A DNA stretch of 64,000 nt from an uncultured Alphaproteobacteria bacterium (GTDB taxonomy: Bacteria > Pseudomonadota > Alphaproteobacteria > HIMB59 > GCA-002718135), in NCBI GenBank assembly GCA_902571865.1, contig CACGDO010000001.1, positions 208,315 to 272,314 of the forward strand, in the 5' to 3' direction. Positions within the stretch are counted from its first letter, which is position 1; every line of letters starts with the position of its first letter. The position numbers were made by a program, and so were the translations under genes. The notes under the pieces were generated by a model. That model ran no database searches and was not told where the DNA came from. It saw nothing but the letters and a program-made list of their open reading frames with translations. Of this stretch, positions 10,524 through 19,626 are shown in pieces.

Positions 10524-11810
10524 CTAATTATAGCTAGGAAGATACTCCTCAAATAATTTAATCAGTGAACCATCTAAAGCTAGTAAATTAAAATAATTAA
10601 TCAGATAGTTTTTATTTGCATTAAAATATTCAACATTTACATTTAAAAGATTAGTTTCTGCTTCTATTAGATCAGTGATAGATTTTGTCCCAAGGTTGTA
10701 TTCCTCTTGAGTACTTTCTAGAAGAGTATTTGCATACTCTATAGTTAATAAAGAGGTATTTAAATTTGATTTACTAACTAAATAGTTTTTATAATAGTTT
10801 GATACCTCAATATTTAAGCTTTCTTTAAGATCCTCTAACTCAATTTCAGTTTGTAAAATTTGAGAACTTATTTTTCTAATGTCTGATTTGTCAATGTTTT
10901 GCTGAAATATAGGAATTGTTAAAGTTAGCCCTATTGTTGCATTGGTATTTTCACTTCCTGCATCTATTCGTGAACCATCGGAATACTCAGTGGAAGCTGT
11001 TATATCTAGGGTAGGTCTATTAGAACCTTTTTCTTTTGAGAGATCAAGTTCTTTAATTTTAATATTATTTTGAGCAATTAAAATATTAAAATTATTCTTA
11101 TAAACTTCAGAAAGTATGTTATCAAAATTCAAATCATCTTCTATATTTACATAATCTTCTAAATTAATAGCTTCTTTACCAACAATTGATTTAAATGTTT
11201 TTAAACTGACTTTGTAGTTTTGTTCGGCTGAAAAAAGATTTGTTTCAGCAATTGAAAAAGCGCTCTCAGCATTTTTCAATTCAGTTATGGTTGCTGATCC
11301 CAATTCATATTTTAATTTTACTTCTTCTAAAAATCTTGAAACAGAATCAAAATTTTTTTTGGAAGCCTCTAATGATTTTTCATAATTTATTACAGTTAAA
11401 TAACCTTCTACAGCTGTTAGCGATAAATCTTGAACTGTTTTATAAAAGTTTATAACTGCATTTTCGTAAACAATTTTTGATCTTTCTATTTCTAAACTTT
11501 TTTCACCGCCATCATATAAATTTTGAGTAATACTAATTTTATATTTATCTGTAAAAGTTTCTGGTGTTGTTGATACACCAGCTGCTGATGTTGTATCTCT
11601 ATTACTATATGTACCAGAAATTGTACCAGTAACTGTTGGAAGTTTTTTGCCTATAGCTACCTCAATAGTTTCTTTGCTTTCATTCAGTTTTTCAAAAGCA
11701 ATTTTTACCTTCAGATTATTTGCAATCGTACTTTTTACAGAGTCATCAATGGATAGAGCAAATATAGATTTAGAATAAATAAGTAATAACAAAAATATAA
11801 ATAATCTCAT
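10524..11810 (-). CDS. tolC: TolC-family outer membrane protein
   Basis: Outer-membrane channel component of type I secretion or efflux systems, 428 residues. A signal peptide (about residues 1-18, ending SIFA) is followed by two repeated OEP halves. They consist of long coiled helices and short beta segments such as YKISITQNLYDGGEKSLEIE and TIGLTLTIPIFQQNIDKS. The repeat near the end, NLGTKSITDLIEAETNLLN, is typical of TolC. It starts one base after the PCMT-family gene. No inner-membrane partner is in the window. Confidence 0.92.
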   Translation of the reverse strand: MRLFIFLLLLIYSKSIFALSIDDSVKSTIANNLKVKIAFEKLNESKETIEVAIGKKLPTVTGTISGTYSNRDTTSAAGVSTTPETFTDKYKISITQNLYDGGEKSLEIERSKIVYENAVINFYKTVQDLSLTAVEGYLTVINYEKSLEASKKNFDSVSRFLEEVKLKYELGSATITELKNAESAFSIAETNLFSAEQNYKVSLKTFKSIVGKEAINLEDYVNIEDDLNFDNILSEVYKNNFNILIAQNNIKIKELDLSKEKGSNRPTLDITASTEYSDGSRIDAGSENTNATIGLTLTIPIFQQNIDKSDIRKISSQILQTEIELEDLKESLNIEVSNYYKNYLVSKSNLNTSLLTIEYANTLLESTQEEYNLGTKSITDLIEAETNLLNVNVEYFNANKNYLINYFNLLALDGSLIKLFEEYLPSYN

Positions 11811-12470
11811 TTAAAATTTAAAATCCTCTTGTTGATCTTGAATTTGATAACTACACATTACATCAAATAAATACTCAGATGAATACAAATCTTCATTTCT
11901 TATAATTTTATAAGCTTTACCCAAATTATCATATATTTTTTTAATATATATTAACCTTCCTCCATTCATTGCTAGTTGATTCTTTAACTTATCAGTTATT
12001 TTAAATATAGGTCCGTCAATAATAATTAAGCTAAATGGCGCTTTATCAGATAATCCATCTAATAAATTATGATTAAATAAACTAATATTAGTATTACCAG
12101 TATTGTTAATATTATGTTTTAATAATTTAAATAGTTCTCTATTTTCTTCTACAACATGAAGTTCTTTGCATAGTGAGCTAATTAAAGCAGAAAAGTAGCC
12201 CGTTAAGCCGCCTATATGCAATACCTTATCATTAGGTAAAATTTTCGAATATTTTATAATTTGAGCTAGGTGTAAATTTTTAAGATATCCTCTTTTGTCA
12301 GTTATATCTAAATTATTATCTAGGTAACAATTCTTACCTAAGCTGAGATCCAAATAATTTTCTTTGGGAGTATTTTCAAATATTTGTAGGATATTTTCTT
12401 CATTAATTTTGTTTGGTCTTAACTGATTAACAACCATATTTTTTCTTGCAATTTCAAATGTTTCACTCAT
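11811..12470 (-). CDS. Protein-L-isoaspartate O-methyltransferase family protein
   Basis: PCMT-fold methyltransferase of 219 residues. The N-terminus ARKNMVVNQLRPNKI matches the alphaproteobacterial PCMT paralogue that always precedes tolC. SAM-binding motif I is VLHIGGLTGYFSALIS at residues 83-98, and motif with acidic residue HVVEEN follows. The family repairs isoaspartyl residues in damaged proteins, but this tolC-linked paralogue is divergent and its substrate is not established. It heads the leftward pcm-tolC-popZ-valS-ilvD transcript. Confidence 0.8.
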   Translation of the reverse strand: MSETFEIARKNMVVNQLRPNKINEENILQIFENTPKENYLDLSLGKNCYLDNNLDITDKRGYLKNLHLAQIIKYSKILPNDKVLHIGGLTGYFSALISSLCKELHVVEENRELFKLLKHNINNTGNTNISLFNHNLLDGLSDKAPFSLIIIDGPIFKITDKLKNQLAMNGGRLIYIKKIYDNLGKAYKIIRNEDLYSSEYLFDVMCSYQIQDQQEDFKF

Positions 12471-12593
12471 TTCTTAAAGGATGCTTTATATAAACATACT
12501 ATATAATCAATTATTTAAATTATATTATTAATCTTTAGAATTTTTTTTCATTAATTGACTAGAAATAATATAGTGATAATTGTCATTTTTTTA

Positions 12594-12667
12594 GGCTCGG
12601 TGGCAGAGTGGTGATGTAGGGGCCTGCAAAGCCTTGCACAGCGGTTCGATTCCGCTCCGAGCCTCCA
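12594..12667 (+). tRNA. tRNA-Cys (GCA)
   Basis: A full cloverleaf can be drawn: acceptor GGCTCGG pairs with CCGAGCC, the anticodon loop holds GCA, the T arm contains GGTTCGATTCC, and CCA is encoded. It lies 47 bases upstream of tRNA-Asn on the same strand, so the two are probably cotranscribed. Confidence 0.95.
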
Positions 12668-12714
12668 AATTTTTCTTGTTTTTTAATTTTTTTTTATTAT
12701 CAACAAAATTGTGT

Positions 12715-12789
12715 TCCTCGGTAGCTCAGTGGTAGAGCAATCGGCTGTTAACCGATCGGTCGCTGGTTCGAGCCCGGCCCGGGGAGCCA
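12715..12789 (+). tRNA. tRNA-Asn (GTT)
   Basis: Acceptor TCCTCGG pairs with CCGGGGA (one G-T pair), the D arm is GCTCAGTGGTAGAGC, the anticodon stem ATCGG/CCGAT encloses loop CTGTTAA with anticodon GTT, and CCA is encoded. It ends 6 bases before the convergent umuC stop. Confidence 0.96.
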
Positions 12790-12795
12790 TTTTAT

Positions 12796-14100
12796 CTAAG
12801 CCTTAACTTCCACCAATTCTTCAAAACGTGTTGTATAACATGGGGATACGTTTTCTCTTTTCATCTTCCATATTTTTTCTATACCTTCGGAAGCTATCTT
12901 TAACGTTGAACTTCCATACCTAGAATTAATATTATCAATAGTATTCATTATTCTATCCGATGTATCACGGTCATAATCAAGTAATCCTCTAGTTACATTG
13001 TGCCTGCTAAGACCATATAATATAATTCCAGCTTTTTTATAACGAAATCCTGGTCGATATATTTTTCTAATTCCTTCAAGAGCTCTTTTAACAATTTTTA
13101 TGCTATTATTTGTTGGAAAAGGTAAATGTAGTTTTATTGAATTTGAATATTGTTTCTCTCTTCTATTAAAATGATTTGTCAAAACAAAAATACTCATCGA
13201 CTCAGCAACTAACCCCTCTTCCCTTATCTTCTCTGATACTCTCGATCCATAAGTTGATATTGATTCCTCCAAATCAAATAATTTTTCTATTGGTTGACTA
13301 AATGATCGTGAAACACAACAACTTTGTTTGTCACTTGGAACCAAATCAAGCTCTAAACATGATACACTATTTAATTCTAGATATGTCTTCTCTCCCACTA
13401 CACCCATGTTTTTTCTTACCCATCCTCTGTCCATTTGTGAAAATTGATAAGCATTATGAATATTATATTTTTTCAGGAAAAGAGATAATCTTCTTCCAAT
13501 GCCCCATACTTCTTCAATGGATGTTAATTCTAATGCTTTTTTTATTTCTATTTTATTTTTGAGTATGCACACACCTTTATAGTCTGGTTGTTTTTTTGCT
13601 AAATGATTAGCTATTTTTGATAGTGTTTTTGTTGGGCCCACTCCAATACTAACTGGAATACCAACCCACCTCTTAATTGTTTGCCTAATATGTCTGCAAT
13701 AAGTGTTTAATTCATAGTTCTCAAAACCATTTAAACCAAGAAATGCTTCATCTATGGAGTAGATTTCTACCTCTGAAGAGAAACTTGATAAAGTCTCCAT
13801 TACTCTCTGAGAAATATCACCATATAAAGAATAATTAGATGAAAAAACTTTAACATCATTTTTTTCAATAATATTTTTTGCTTTAAAATAAGGTTCGCCC
13901 ATTTTTATCCCTAATTTTTTTGCTTCTTTTGATCGTGCAATGATACAACCATCATTATTGGAAAGTACGACAATTGGTTTTCCTATAAGTTTTGGATTAA
14001 ATATTCTTTCACATGACGCATAAAAATTATTGCAATCTATCAATGCTATAGATTGATTTACTGAGTTATGATTTCTATTAAGTAGTTTTGTGTATGACAT
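12796..14100 (-). CDS. umuC: Y-family DNA polymerase V catalytic subunit UmuC
   Basis: Error-prone translesion polymerase, 434 residues. Catalytic acids are visible: D22 in ALIDCNNFYASCE and D117-E118 in IYSIDEAFLGL. The palm signature NNDGCIIARSKEAK and the helix-hairpin segment GVGPTKTLSKIANHLAKK are typical of UmuC, and the little-finger and C-terminal DUF4113-like parts are present. Its start overlaps the end of umuD by 23 bases. The short N-terminal extension before the first strand (20 residues) is longer than in E. coli, but no other start codon is available. With umuD it forms polymerase V, which in alphaproteobacteria is induced after DNA damage; the upstream GTTC box fits. Confidence 0.95.
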   Translation of the reverse strand: MSYTKLLNRNHNSVNQSIALIDCNNFYASCERIFNPKLIGKPIVVLSNNDGCIIARSKEAKKLGIKMGEPYFKAKNIIEKNDVKVFSSNYSLYGDISQRVMETLSSFSSEVEIYSIDEAFLGLNGFENYELNTYCRHIRQTIKRWVGIPVSIGVGPTKTLSKIANHLAKKQPDYKGVCILKNKIEIKKALELTSIEEVWGIGRRLSLFLKKYNIHNAYQFSQMDRGWVRKNMGVVGEKTYLELNSVSCLELDLVPSDKQSCCVSRSFSQPIEKLFDLEESISTYGSRVSEKIREEGLVAESMSIFVLTNHFNRREKQYSNSIKLHLPFPTNNSIKIVKRALEGIRKIYRPGFRYKKAGIILYGLSRHNVTRGLLDYDRDTSDRIMNTIDNINSRYGSSTLKIASEGIEKIWKMKRENVSPCYTTRFEELVEVKA

Positions 14101-14515
14101 ATGTCACTACCCCCCATATAAAACACTCCATTTCTTCTTTAACTTGAATACTAGGATACTCGCTATTGGCAGAAATTAAAAATAGTGACTGATCTTTCTT
14201 TTTCAGTTTTTTAACTGTTAGGTCGCCAAAGATGGAGGCTATAACAATATTGTCGTTACGAGGTGTAATACTTCTATCAACAATAAGTAAATCACCTGAT
14301 AATATGCCTGCATCAGTCATAGAAGGGCCATTAGCTCTAACAATATAGGTTGCTGTTGGACGTTGAACCAAATATTCATTAAGATCAAGTTTGTTTTCCA
14401 TATAATCAGTAGCTGGAGATGGAAAACCTGCAGATACTGTATCAAGAAAATAAGGTGTTATTTGATCTCCTCTGGATTCAGCTTTAAATATTAAGTTTTC
14501 TATTTTTTTAGACAT
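14078..14515 (-). CDS. umuD: SOS mutagenesis protein UmuD
   Basis: LexA-like S24 self-cleaving protein, 145 residues. The RecA-stimulated cleavage site is at Ala29-Gly30 within SAGFPSPATDYME, where E. coli has Cys-Gly. The catalytic Ser65 lies in ANGPSMTDAG and Lys102 in GDLTVKKL. The processed form joins UmuC in polymerase V. The gene is preceded at 63 bases by a GTTC-N7-GTTC box, the known alphaproteobacterial LexA site, so DNA-damage control is likely. Confidence 0.95.
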   Translation of the reverse strand: MSKKIENLIFKAESRGDQITPYFLDTVSAGFPSPATDYMENKLDLNEYLVQRPTATYIVRANGPSMTDAGILSGDLLIVDRSITPRNDNIVIASIFGDLTVKKLKKKDQSLFLISANSEYPSIQVKEEMECFIWGVVTYVIHKTT

Positions 14516-14577
14516 AATATTAGAAAAAATATTTAAATAATTGATAAATAATAATTATATTATTTATAAAATTATTT

Positions 14578-14592
14578 GTTCTACTTTTGTTC
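14578..14592. promoter_or_regulatory. Putative LexA (SOS) box, GTTC-N7-GTTC
   Basis: GTTCTACTTTTGTTC is a perfect match to GTTCN7GTTC, the LexA operator described for alphaproteobacteria. It lies in the 139-base gap between umuD (minus strand) and the AlaX-like gene (plus strand), about 63 bases from each start. The umuDC operon is the obvious target; the AlaX-like gene could also be affected. Read from the umuD side the box is GAACN7GAAC. Confidence 0.75.
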
Positions 14593-14654
14593 TAATTTAT
14601 TCAGAATGAGAAAAAAGTCAATATAATATTTTTAAAATACTGTTAAAAAACGCT

Positions 14655-15356
14655 ATGACAAAATTATTCGAAGATGATGCGTACCTTAAAGAATTTAAAG
14701 CAAAAATTATAGGTATTGTAAAAGAAGAAAATCGTATTGTGTTAGATAAGACAGCATTTTATGCAAAAAGTGGTGGTCAACCTGGGGACACAGGTGAAAT
14801 AGAAACTGAAAGTATAAAAATACAAGTTTTAGATACTATTAAAGAAAATAATAAAATAATAAATATTGTAGATGATCTCAAAGATCTTGAAGAGAATACT
14901 AACATAATTGGAAAAATAAATTGGGATTTAAGATACATGCATATGAGAATGCATACTGCACTGCACTTGTTGTGTTCTATAGTCCCTTTAGGAGTAACTG
15001 GCGGTCAAATTGGTTATGAAAAAAGTCGATTAGATTTTAATGATCCAGATAAACAAATAAATAAAGAAGAATTAGAAGAAAAAATAAATTTGTTGGTTGA
15101 AGATAATCATACCGTTACTACTGAAATAATTGAAAGTAGTATATTGGAAGAAAAACCTGAGCTAGTCAGAACTATGTCAGTAAAACCGCCTCAAGTGGAT
15201 GGTAAAATAAGATTAATTAGAATTGGTGATATTGATTTACAACCTTGTGGTGGTACACATGTGAAATCAACTAATGAGATTGGTAAAATTCAAATCGGCA
15301 AAATAGAAAACAAAGGTAAAATGAATAGAAGAGTTAATTTATTGTTATCTTCTTAA
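14655..15356 (+). CDS. AlaX-type alanyl-tRNA editing protein
   Basis: Stand-alone homologue of the AlaRS editing domain, 233 residues, that hydrolyses Ser- or Gly-mischarged tRNA-Ala. The N-terminal barrel carries AKSGGQPGDTGEI. Zinc and catalytic ligands are H100 and H104 in MRMHTALHL, and C198 and H202 in QPCGGTHVKS. It lacks any aminoacylation domain, so it acts in trans. It diverges from umuD and converges with aapP, with one base between their ends. Confidence 0.9.
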   Translation: MTKLFEDDAYLKEFKAKIIGIVKEENRIVLDKTAFYAKSGGQPGDTGEIETESIKIQVLDTIKENNKIINIVDDLKDLEENTNIIGKINWDLRYMHMRMHTALHLLCSIVPLGVTGGQIGYEKSRLDFNDPDKQINKEELEEKINLLVEDNHTVTTEIIESSILEEKPELVRTMSVKPPQVDGKIRLIRIGDIDLQPCGGTHVKSTNEIGKIQIGKIENKGKMNRRVNLLLSS

Positions 15357-15357
15357 A

Positions 15358-16101
15358 TTACTGATGAAGAATCTGACTTAAAAATAACTTTGTACGATCA
15401 CTTTCTGGATTATTAAAAAACTTATCTGGGCTAGCTTCCTCAACAATTTTACCTTCATCCATAAACACCATTCTATCAGCTACTGTCTTAGCAAAACCCA
15501 TTTCGTGAGTAACAACAATCATTGTCATTCCACCGTTTGCCAAGTCAACCATAACATCTAAAACCTCTTTAATCATTTCGGGATCTAGAGCTGAAGTTGG
15601 TTCATCAAAAAGCATGATGTTAGGATTCATTGCAAGGGATCTTGCAATTGCTACTCTTTGTTGTTGACCGCCAGATAATTGACCAGGATACTTGTTGGCT
15701 TGTTCAGGAATTTTTACTATTTCTAACTGTCTCATAGCCAGTTCCTCTGCTTCTGCCTTTGGCATTTTTTTAACCCAAATTGGAGCTAACGTTATATTTT
15801 CTTTTACAGATAAATGAGGGAATAAATTAAATTGCTGGAATACCATTCCAACTTCTTTTCTAACATTATCAATATTTTTTAAATTTCCTGTTAACTCAAT
15901 TCCATCAACAACAATTGAACCTTCTTGGTGCTCTTCCAATCTATTAATACATCTGATCATTGTAGATTTACCTGAACCAGAAGGGCCACAAACTACAATT
16001 CTTTCTTTCTTCTTAACTTCAAGATTTACATCTTGTAATACATGAAAATCTCCAAACCACTTGTTAACATTTTTTAATGAAATTATAGATTCTTCACTCA
16101 T
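15358..16101 (-). CDS. aapP: General L-amino acid ABC transporter, ATP-binding protein AapP
   Basis: ATPase of a polar amino-acid importer, 247 residues. Walker A is [18 protein letters not shown], the signature is [16 protein letters not shown], and Walker B is [14 protein letters not shown], followed by the switch His in VTHEMGFA. It is the last gene of aapJQMP, one base after aapM. In alphaproteobacteria this system takes up a wide range of L-amino acids. Confidence 0.96.
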   Translation of the reverse strand: MSEESIISLKNVNKWFGDFHVLQDVNLEVKKKERIVVCGPSGSGKSTMIRCINRLEEHQEGSIVVDGIELTGNLKNIDNVRKEVGMVFQQFNLFPHLSVKENITLAPIWVKKMPKAEAEELAMRQLEIVKIPEQANKYPGQLSGGQQQRVAIARSLAMNPNIMLFDEPTSALDPEMIKEVLDVMVDLANGGMTMIVVTHEMGFAKTVADRMVFMDEGKIVEEASPDKFFNNPESDRTKLFLSQILHQ

Positions 16102-16102
16102 T

Positions 16103-17236
16103 TTAATCAGCCCCCATATTAATACCTGTTTTTAATTTCTTTTCCAAATACAAACTGTATCTAGACATTCCAAATGTGAATATAAAAAATACCAAACTTA
16201 CAAAAAAGTAAATTTCATAAGATAAACCTAACCAATTGGTATCTGCTAAAGTACCTCTTCCAATTCCTAATAAATCCAATATTCCTACAATAATCACTAA
16301 AGTTGTATCCTTAAATAAACCTATAGATGTGTTGACAATTGGCGGTATGGAAATTCTAATAGCTTGAGGAAGTATTATTAATAAATTCATTCTCCAATAA
16401 GACATCCCAAGTGATTTAGCAGCTTCATATTGACCAGGAGGTATTGCCTGTAGTCCTCCTCTTATAACCTCTGCCATATAAGCGGATTGAAAAAAAGTAA
16501 CTGCAACAAGAACTCTTACCAAACCATCCATATCTATTCCTTCTGGTAAAAAAAGAGGAAGCATTACCATTCCAAAGAATAATAAAGTTATAAGAGGAAC
16601 ACCTCTAATAAACTCAATAAACAATGTGCACATCATGCTAATAACTGGTAACTTAGATCTTCGGCCTAAAGCCAACATAATTCCAATAGGAAAAGCTAAT
16701 GCAATTCCAGTACAGCCTAAGACGAGTGTTACTAGAAGACCACCCCATTTGTTAGTAGAGACTTCAGTAAATCCCAACCCGCCATTAAGTAAAAAATACG
16801 CAATAACAGGAAAAATGTATGTAAAATATAAGAAGTACTTTCTATATGGAAGTTTTACATACAAAAGAGGTAGTAGCGCAAAAGCTAACATAACATATGC
16901 TAAATTAACTCTCCAAACTTCAACCTTTGGATAAAATCCATAAATAAACTGATAAAACCTTACATATATAACTGCCCAACAAGCTCCACCATTTTCAGGA
17001 TCTAAATTTCGTGAACACATTTCTTGGTTAGTAATTTGTTCGCCAAGATAATTATATTTAAAGTCAGCTGAAAATATTGTCCAATCTAAAATCCAAGGAA
17101 TAAACTGATACAAACAATAAACAACAAATAGAGTTATTAATGAGTTTGTCCAATTGAAGAATAAATTAATTCGTAACCAACCAATAATACCTGTTGTTGC
17201 TACTGGTGGTTTTCTAACTTCATTCATTTCGTTCAT
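16103..17236 (-). CDS. aapM: General L-amino acid ABC transporter, permease AapM
   Basis: Inner-membrane permease of 377 residues, with the long N-terminal half peculiar to Aap/Bzt permeases (extra helices and a periplasmic loop with Cys pairs near residues 75-90). The C-terminal HisM-like domain has the EAA loop [20 protein letters not shown] that contacts the ATPase. Its ATG overlaps the aapQ stop by one base. Confidence 0.95.
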   Translation of the reverse strand: MNEMNEVRKPPVATTGIIGWLRINLFFNWTNSLITLFVVYCLYQFIPWILDWTIFSADFKYNYLGEQITNQEMCSRNLDPENGGACWAVIYVRFYQFIYGFYPKVEVWRVNLAYVMLAFALLPLLYVKLPYRKYFLYFTYIFPVIAYFLLNGGLGFTEVSTNKWGGLLVTLVLGCTGIALAFPIGIMLALGRRSKLPVISMMCTLFIEFIRGVPLITLLFFGMVMLPLFLPEGIDMDGLVRVLVAVTFFQSAYMAEVIRGGLQAIPPGQYEAAKSLGMSYWRMNLLIILPQAIRISIPPIVNTSIGLFKDTTLVIIVGILDLLGIGRGTLADTNWLGLSYEIYFFVSLVFFIFTFGMSRYSLYLEKKLKTGINMGAD

Positions 17237-18399
17237 TACTTTTCCTTAAATTGTATACTTCTATTATAAATGTTCATAAAGAAAGATATTGTAAGACTAA
17301 TTGATAAATAAGTTGCCATAACAATAGCCATACATTCAATAGCTTGACCAGTTTGATTTAAACTTATTCCTCCAAAACCATGAACAAGGTCAGCATATCC
17401 GACAGCAATTCCTAAAGAAGAATTTTTAGTTAAATTTAGATACTGACTTGTTAGTGGAGGGACAATCACTCTAAGAGCTTGGGGTATAATGATTAGTCTC
17501 ATTATCCATGTTTGTTTTAAGCCTATAGCAGCTGAAGCCTCTCTTTGTCCTTTTGAAACAGACATTATACCCGCTCTAACAATTTCAGAAATGAAGGCTG
17601 CAGTGTAAATTGATAAAGCTAAAAACATTGCTATAAATTCAGGTCTAATAACTAGACCGCCTTTAAAGTTAAAACCTTTTAATTCTGGATGCTCAAAAGA
17701 CAAAGGTGAGCCAAGAATAAAAAATAAAATTAATGGAACAATGAATATTAATCCAATTGAACTTGAGAATACGGGGAATTGTTGGCCTGTCTTATCTTGT
17801 CTTTTTTTTGCCCATCTATTTATTAAGAAACTTGAAATTAAAGCTAATACAATTGCAATGGATACATATGAAAATCCACTTTCAAATATTGGTCTTGGAG
17901 AATACAATCCTCTGTTTGAAATATAAAATACATCAAGAACTTGAAGTGATTGCTTTACACGAGGTAGTTGAATTAAAATACTATACCATAAAATTATTTG
18001 AAGAAGTAAAGGAACATTTCTTGAAAATTCAACGTAAATATAAACTAGTCGACTTAACAACCAATTTGAAGATAGCCTTACTATACCCAATATAAAGCCT
18101 AAAATTGTTGCAGCTATACATCCTGTAACAGAAACTAAAAGAGTATTTAAAACACCAACAAAATAAACTTTTAAGTGAGTATCAGTAGATTTAAATTCTA
18201 AAAAAGGTGAAAAACTTATATCAAAGCCAGCTGGATTTTGAAGAAAACTCCAACCAGTCGCAATATTTCTTTTTTCTAAGTTGTAAGAAGTTGTAGTAAT
18301 TACAAAGAACAAACCTAAGGCAAATAAACCTACAACTAAAGTTTGAAAAAAAATGGATCTAAATTTTTCATCAGAAAAAAAACCTAAGTTAGATCGCAT
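17236..18399 (-). CDS. aapQ: General L-amino acid ABC transporter, permease AapQ
   Basis: Partner permease to AapM, about 387 residues. The EAA motif is REASAAIGLKQTWIMRLIII. The N-terminus MRSNLGFFSDEKFRSIFF corresponds to the conserved start of AapQ (DPxxRSIFYQ), so I use ATG at 18397-18399. The frame extends 15 bases further to a TTG that falls in the T tract of the preceding hairpin and is unlikely. Lies directly after the hairpin that follows aapJ. Confidence 0.93.
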   Translation of the reverse strand: MRSNLGFFSDEKFRSIFFQTLVVGLFALGLFFVITTTSYNLEKRNIATGWSFLQNPAGFDISFSPFLEFKSTDTHLKVYFVGVLNTLLVSVTGCIAATILGFILGIVRLSSNWLLSRLVYIYVEFSRNVPLLLQIILWYSILIQLPRVKQSLQVLDVFYISNRGLYSPRPIFESGFSYVSIAIVLALISSFLINRWAKKRQDKTGQQFPVFSSSIGLIFIVPLILFFILGSPLSFEHPELKGFNFKGGLVIRPEFIAMFLALSIYTAAFISEIVRAGIMSVSKGQREASAAIGLKQTWIMRLIIIPQALRVIVPPLTSQYLNLTKNSSLGIAVGYADLVHGFGGISLNQTGQAIECMAIVMATYLSISLTISFFMNIYNRSIQFKEK

Positions 18400-18412
18400 C
18401 ACTAGTATATAC

Positions 18413-18440
18413 AAAAAAAATGGGGGGTTTAAAACCCCCC
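18413..18440 (-). terminator. Intrinsic terminator or attenuator between aapJ and aapQ
   Basis: On the minus strand six G (18440-18435), a short AT stretch, six C (18427-18422) and a run of eight T (18420-18413). It is a textbook rho-independent terminator placed after the binding-protein gene and before the permease genes. Such hairpins usually let most transcripts stop after aapJ, giving far more binding protein than permease. Confidence 0.85.
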
Positions 18441-18460
18441 GTTTTGAATTTAATTAAGAT

Positions 18461-19465
18461 TTATCTGAATGGAGGTGCGTATAAAATACCACCTTGAGTC
18501 CATAGAGCATTTAAACCTCTTGCAATTTCTAGAGGTGTGTCTGGACCTACGTTTGCTTCGTAAGATTCAGAGTAGTTACCAATTTGTTTGATAATTTGGT
18601 AAGCCCAATCATTACTTAGCTCAAGCATTTCTCCATAGTTACCTTCAACACCAAGAAGTCTTAGTACTTCAGGAACATTAGAGCTCGTTTGAGCATCAAC
18701 GTTTTCAGATGTAATACCTAGTTCTTCAGCAATAATCATTGCATTTAAAGACCAACGAACTACGTCACCCCACTGGTGATCACCATGTCTTACAAGTGGA
18801 CCAAGTGGTTCTTTTGAAATAATTTCTGGTAATACAACCCATTTATCTGGATTAGAAGCAGCAGCTCTTGTTGAAGAAAGACCTGAAGCGTCAGTTGTGT
18901 ATACATCACATCTTCCAGCAAATAAGTTTTCTTTACCTTCATCATTAGTTTCAATTGGAAGTGCTTCGTAGCTAATTCCATTTAATCTAAAGAAGTCAGC
19001 AAGGTTCAACTCTGTAGTAGTACCAGTTTGGATACATACAGTAGCACCATCAAGCTCAGTTGCACTTGATACACCAAGAGCAGATGGAACCATGAAACCT
19101 TGTCCATCGTAGAAGTTTACACCTACGAACTCAAAACCAAGATTAACATCACGGCTAATTGTCCAAGTTGTATTTCTCGCTAACATATCAACTTCACCAG
19201 AAGCTAATGTTGGAAAACGAGATTTACCAGTAGTAGTAATAAATTCTACTTTTGAACGGTCTCCAAAAACAGCTACAGCAACTGCACGACACATATCTGC
19301 ATCTAGACCAGCCCATTCACCGCTATCATCTGGAGCAGCAAAACCAGCAAGACCAGTTGTTACTCCACATTTTAGAAAACCTCTATTTTTAACATCATCA
19401 AGAGTTCCAGCATTTGCTGAAAAAGCAAAAGCTACAACTGCAAAGATAGATAATAGTTTTTTCAT
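18461..19465 (-). CDS. aapJ: General L-amino acid-binding periplasmic protein AapJ
   Basis: Periplasmic solute-binding protein, 334 residues. The signal peptide MKKLLSIFAVVAFAFSANA is followed by GTLDDVKNRGFLKCGVTTGL and the ligand-binding signatures WAGLDADMCRAVAVAVFGD and LPEIISKEPLGPLVRHGD, typical of AapJ/BztA. GC content and codon choice are visibly more optimised than in neighbouring genes, as for an abundant protein. A GGAG ribosome-binding site lies 8 bases before the ATG, next to an 18-bp palindrome. Confidence 0.96.
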   Translation of the reverse strand: MKKLLSIFAVVAFAFSANAGTLDDVKNRGFLKCGVTTGLAGFAAPDDSGEWAGLDADMCRAVAVAVFGDRSKVEFITTTGKSRFPTLASGEVDMLARNTTWTISRDVNLGFEFVGVNFYDGQGFMVPSALGVSSATELDGATVCIQTGTTTELNLADFFRLNGISYEALPIETNDEGKENLFAGRCDVYTTDASGLSSTRAAASNPDKWVVLPEIISKEPLGPLVRHGDHQWGDVVRWSLNAMIIAEELGITSENVDAQTSSNVPEVLRLLGVEGNYGEMLELSNDWAYQIIKQIGNYSESYEANVGPDTPLEIARGLNALWTQGGILYAPPFR

Positions 19466-19478
19466 ATTATTTTCTCCG

Positions 19479-19496
19479 TTTAAATAATTATTTAAA
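19479..19496. repeat. 18-bp perfect palindrome upstream of aapJ
   Basis: TTTAAATAATTATTTAAA lies immediately upstream of the aapJ Shine-Dalgarno sequence, in the gap shared with the divergent cystathionine lyase gene. It could be an operator or an mRNA hairpin. In such AT-rich DNA short AT palindromes also arise by chance, so function is unproven. Confidence 0.35.
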
Positions 19497-19626
19497 TATC
19501 TTTTTTCAAAGATTGCTTCCCTATAACAAATTAATAAGTTAATCCCAATAACAGATTTATTAAGCTTAAAATTGCCTACTACAATTTGTGTATAAAGATT
19601 TTGGCTTATACAATATTTAGTTGATT

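Noticed and set aside
12471-12593. A non-coding RNA or extra promoter structure before tRNA-Cys
   Set aside because: AT-rich stretch with a TTGACT but no well-spaced -10 element; nothing else supported.
16626-16934. Plus-strand open frame inside aapM
   Set aside because: Antisense to a membrane permease; frames opposite permeases often stay open by chance.
19497-19626. Possible SAM riboswitch upstream of the cystathionine lyase gene
   Set aside because: No SAM-I, SAM-II or SAM-V core pattern could be matched; only AT-rich leader is seen.
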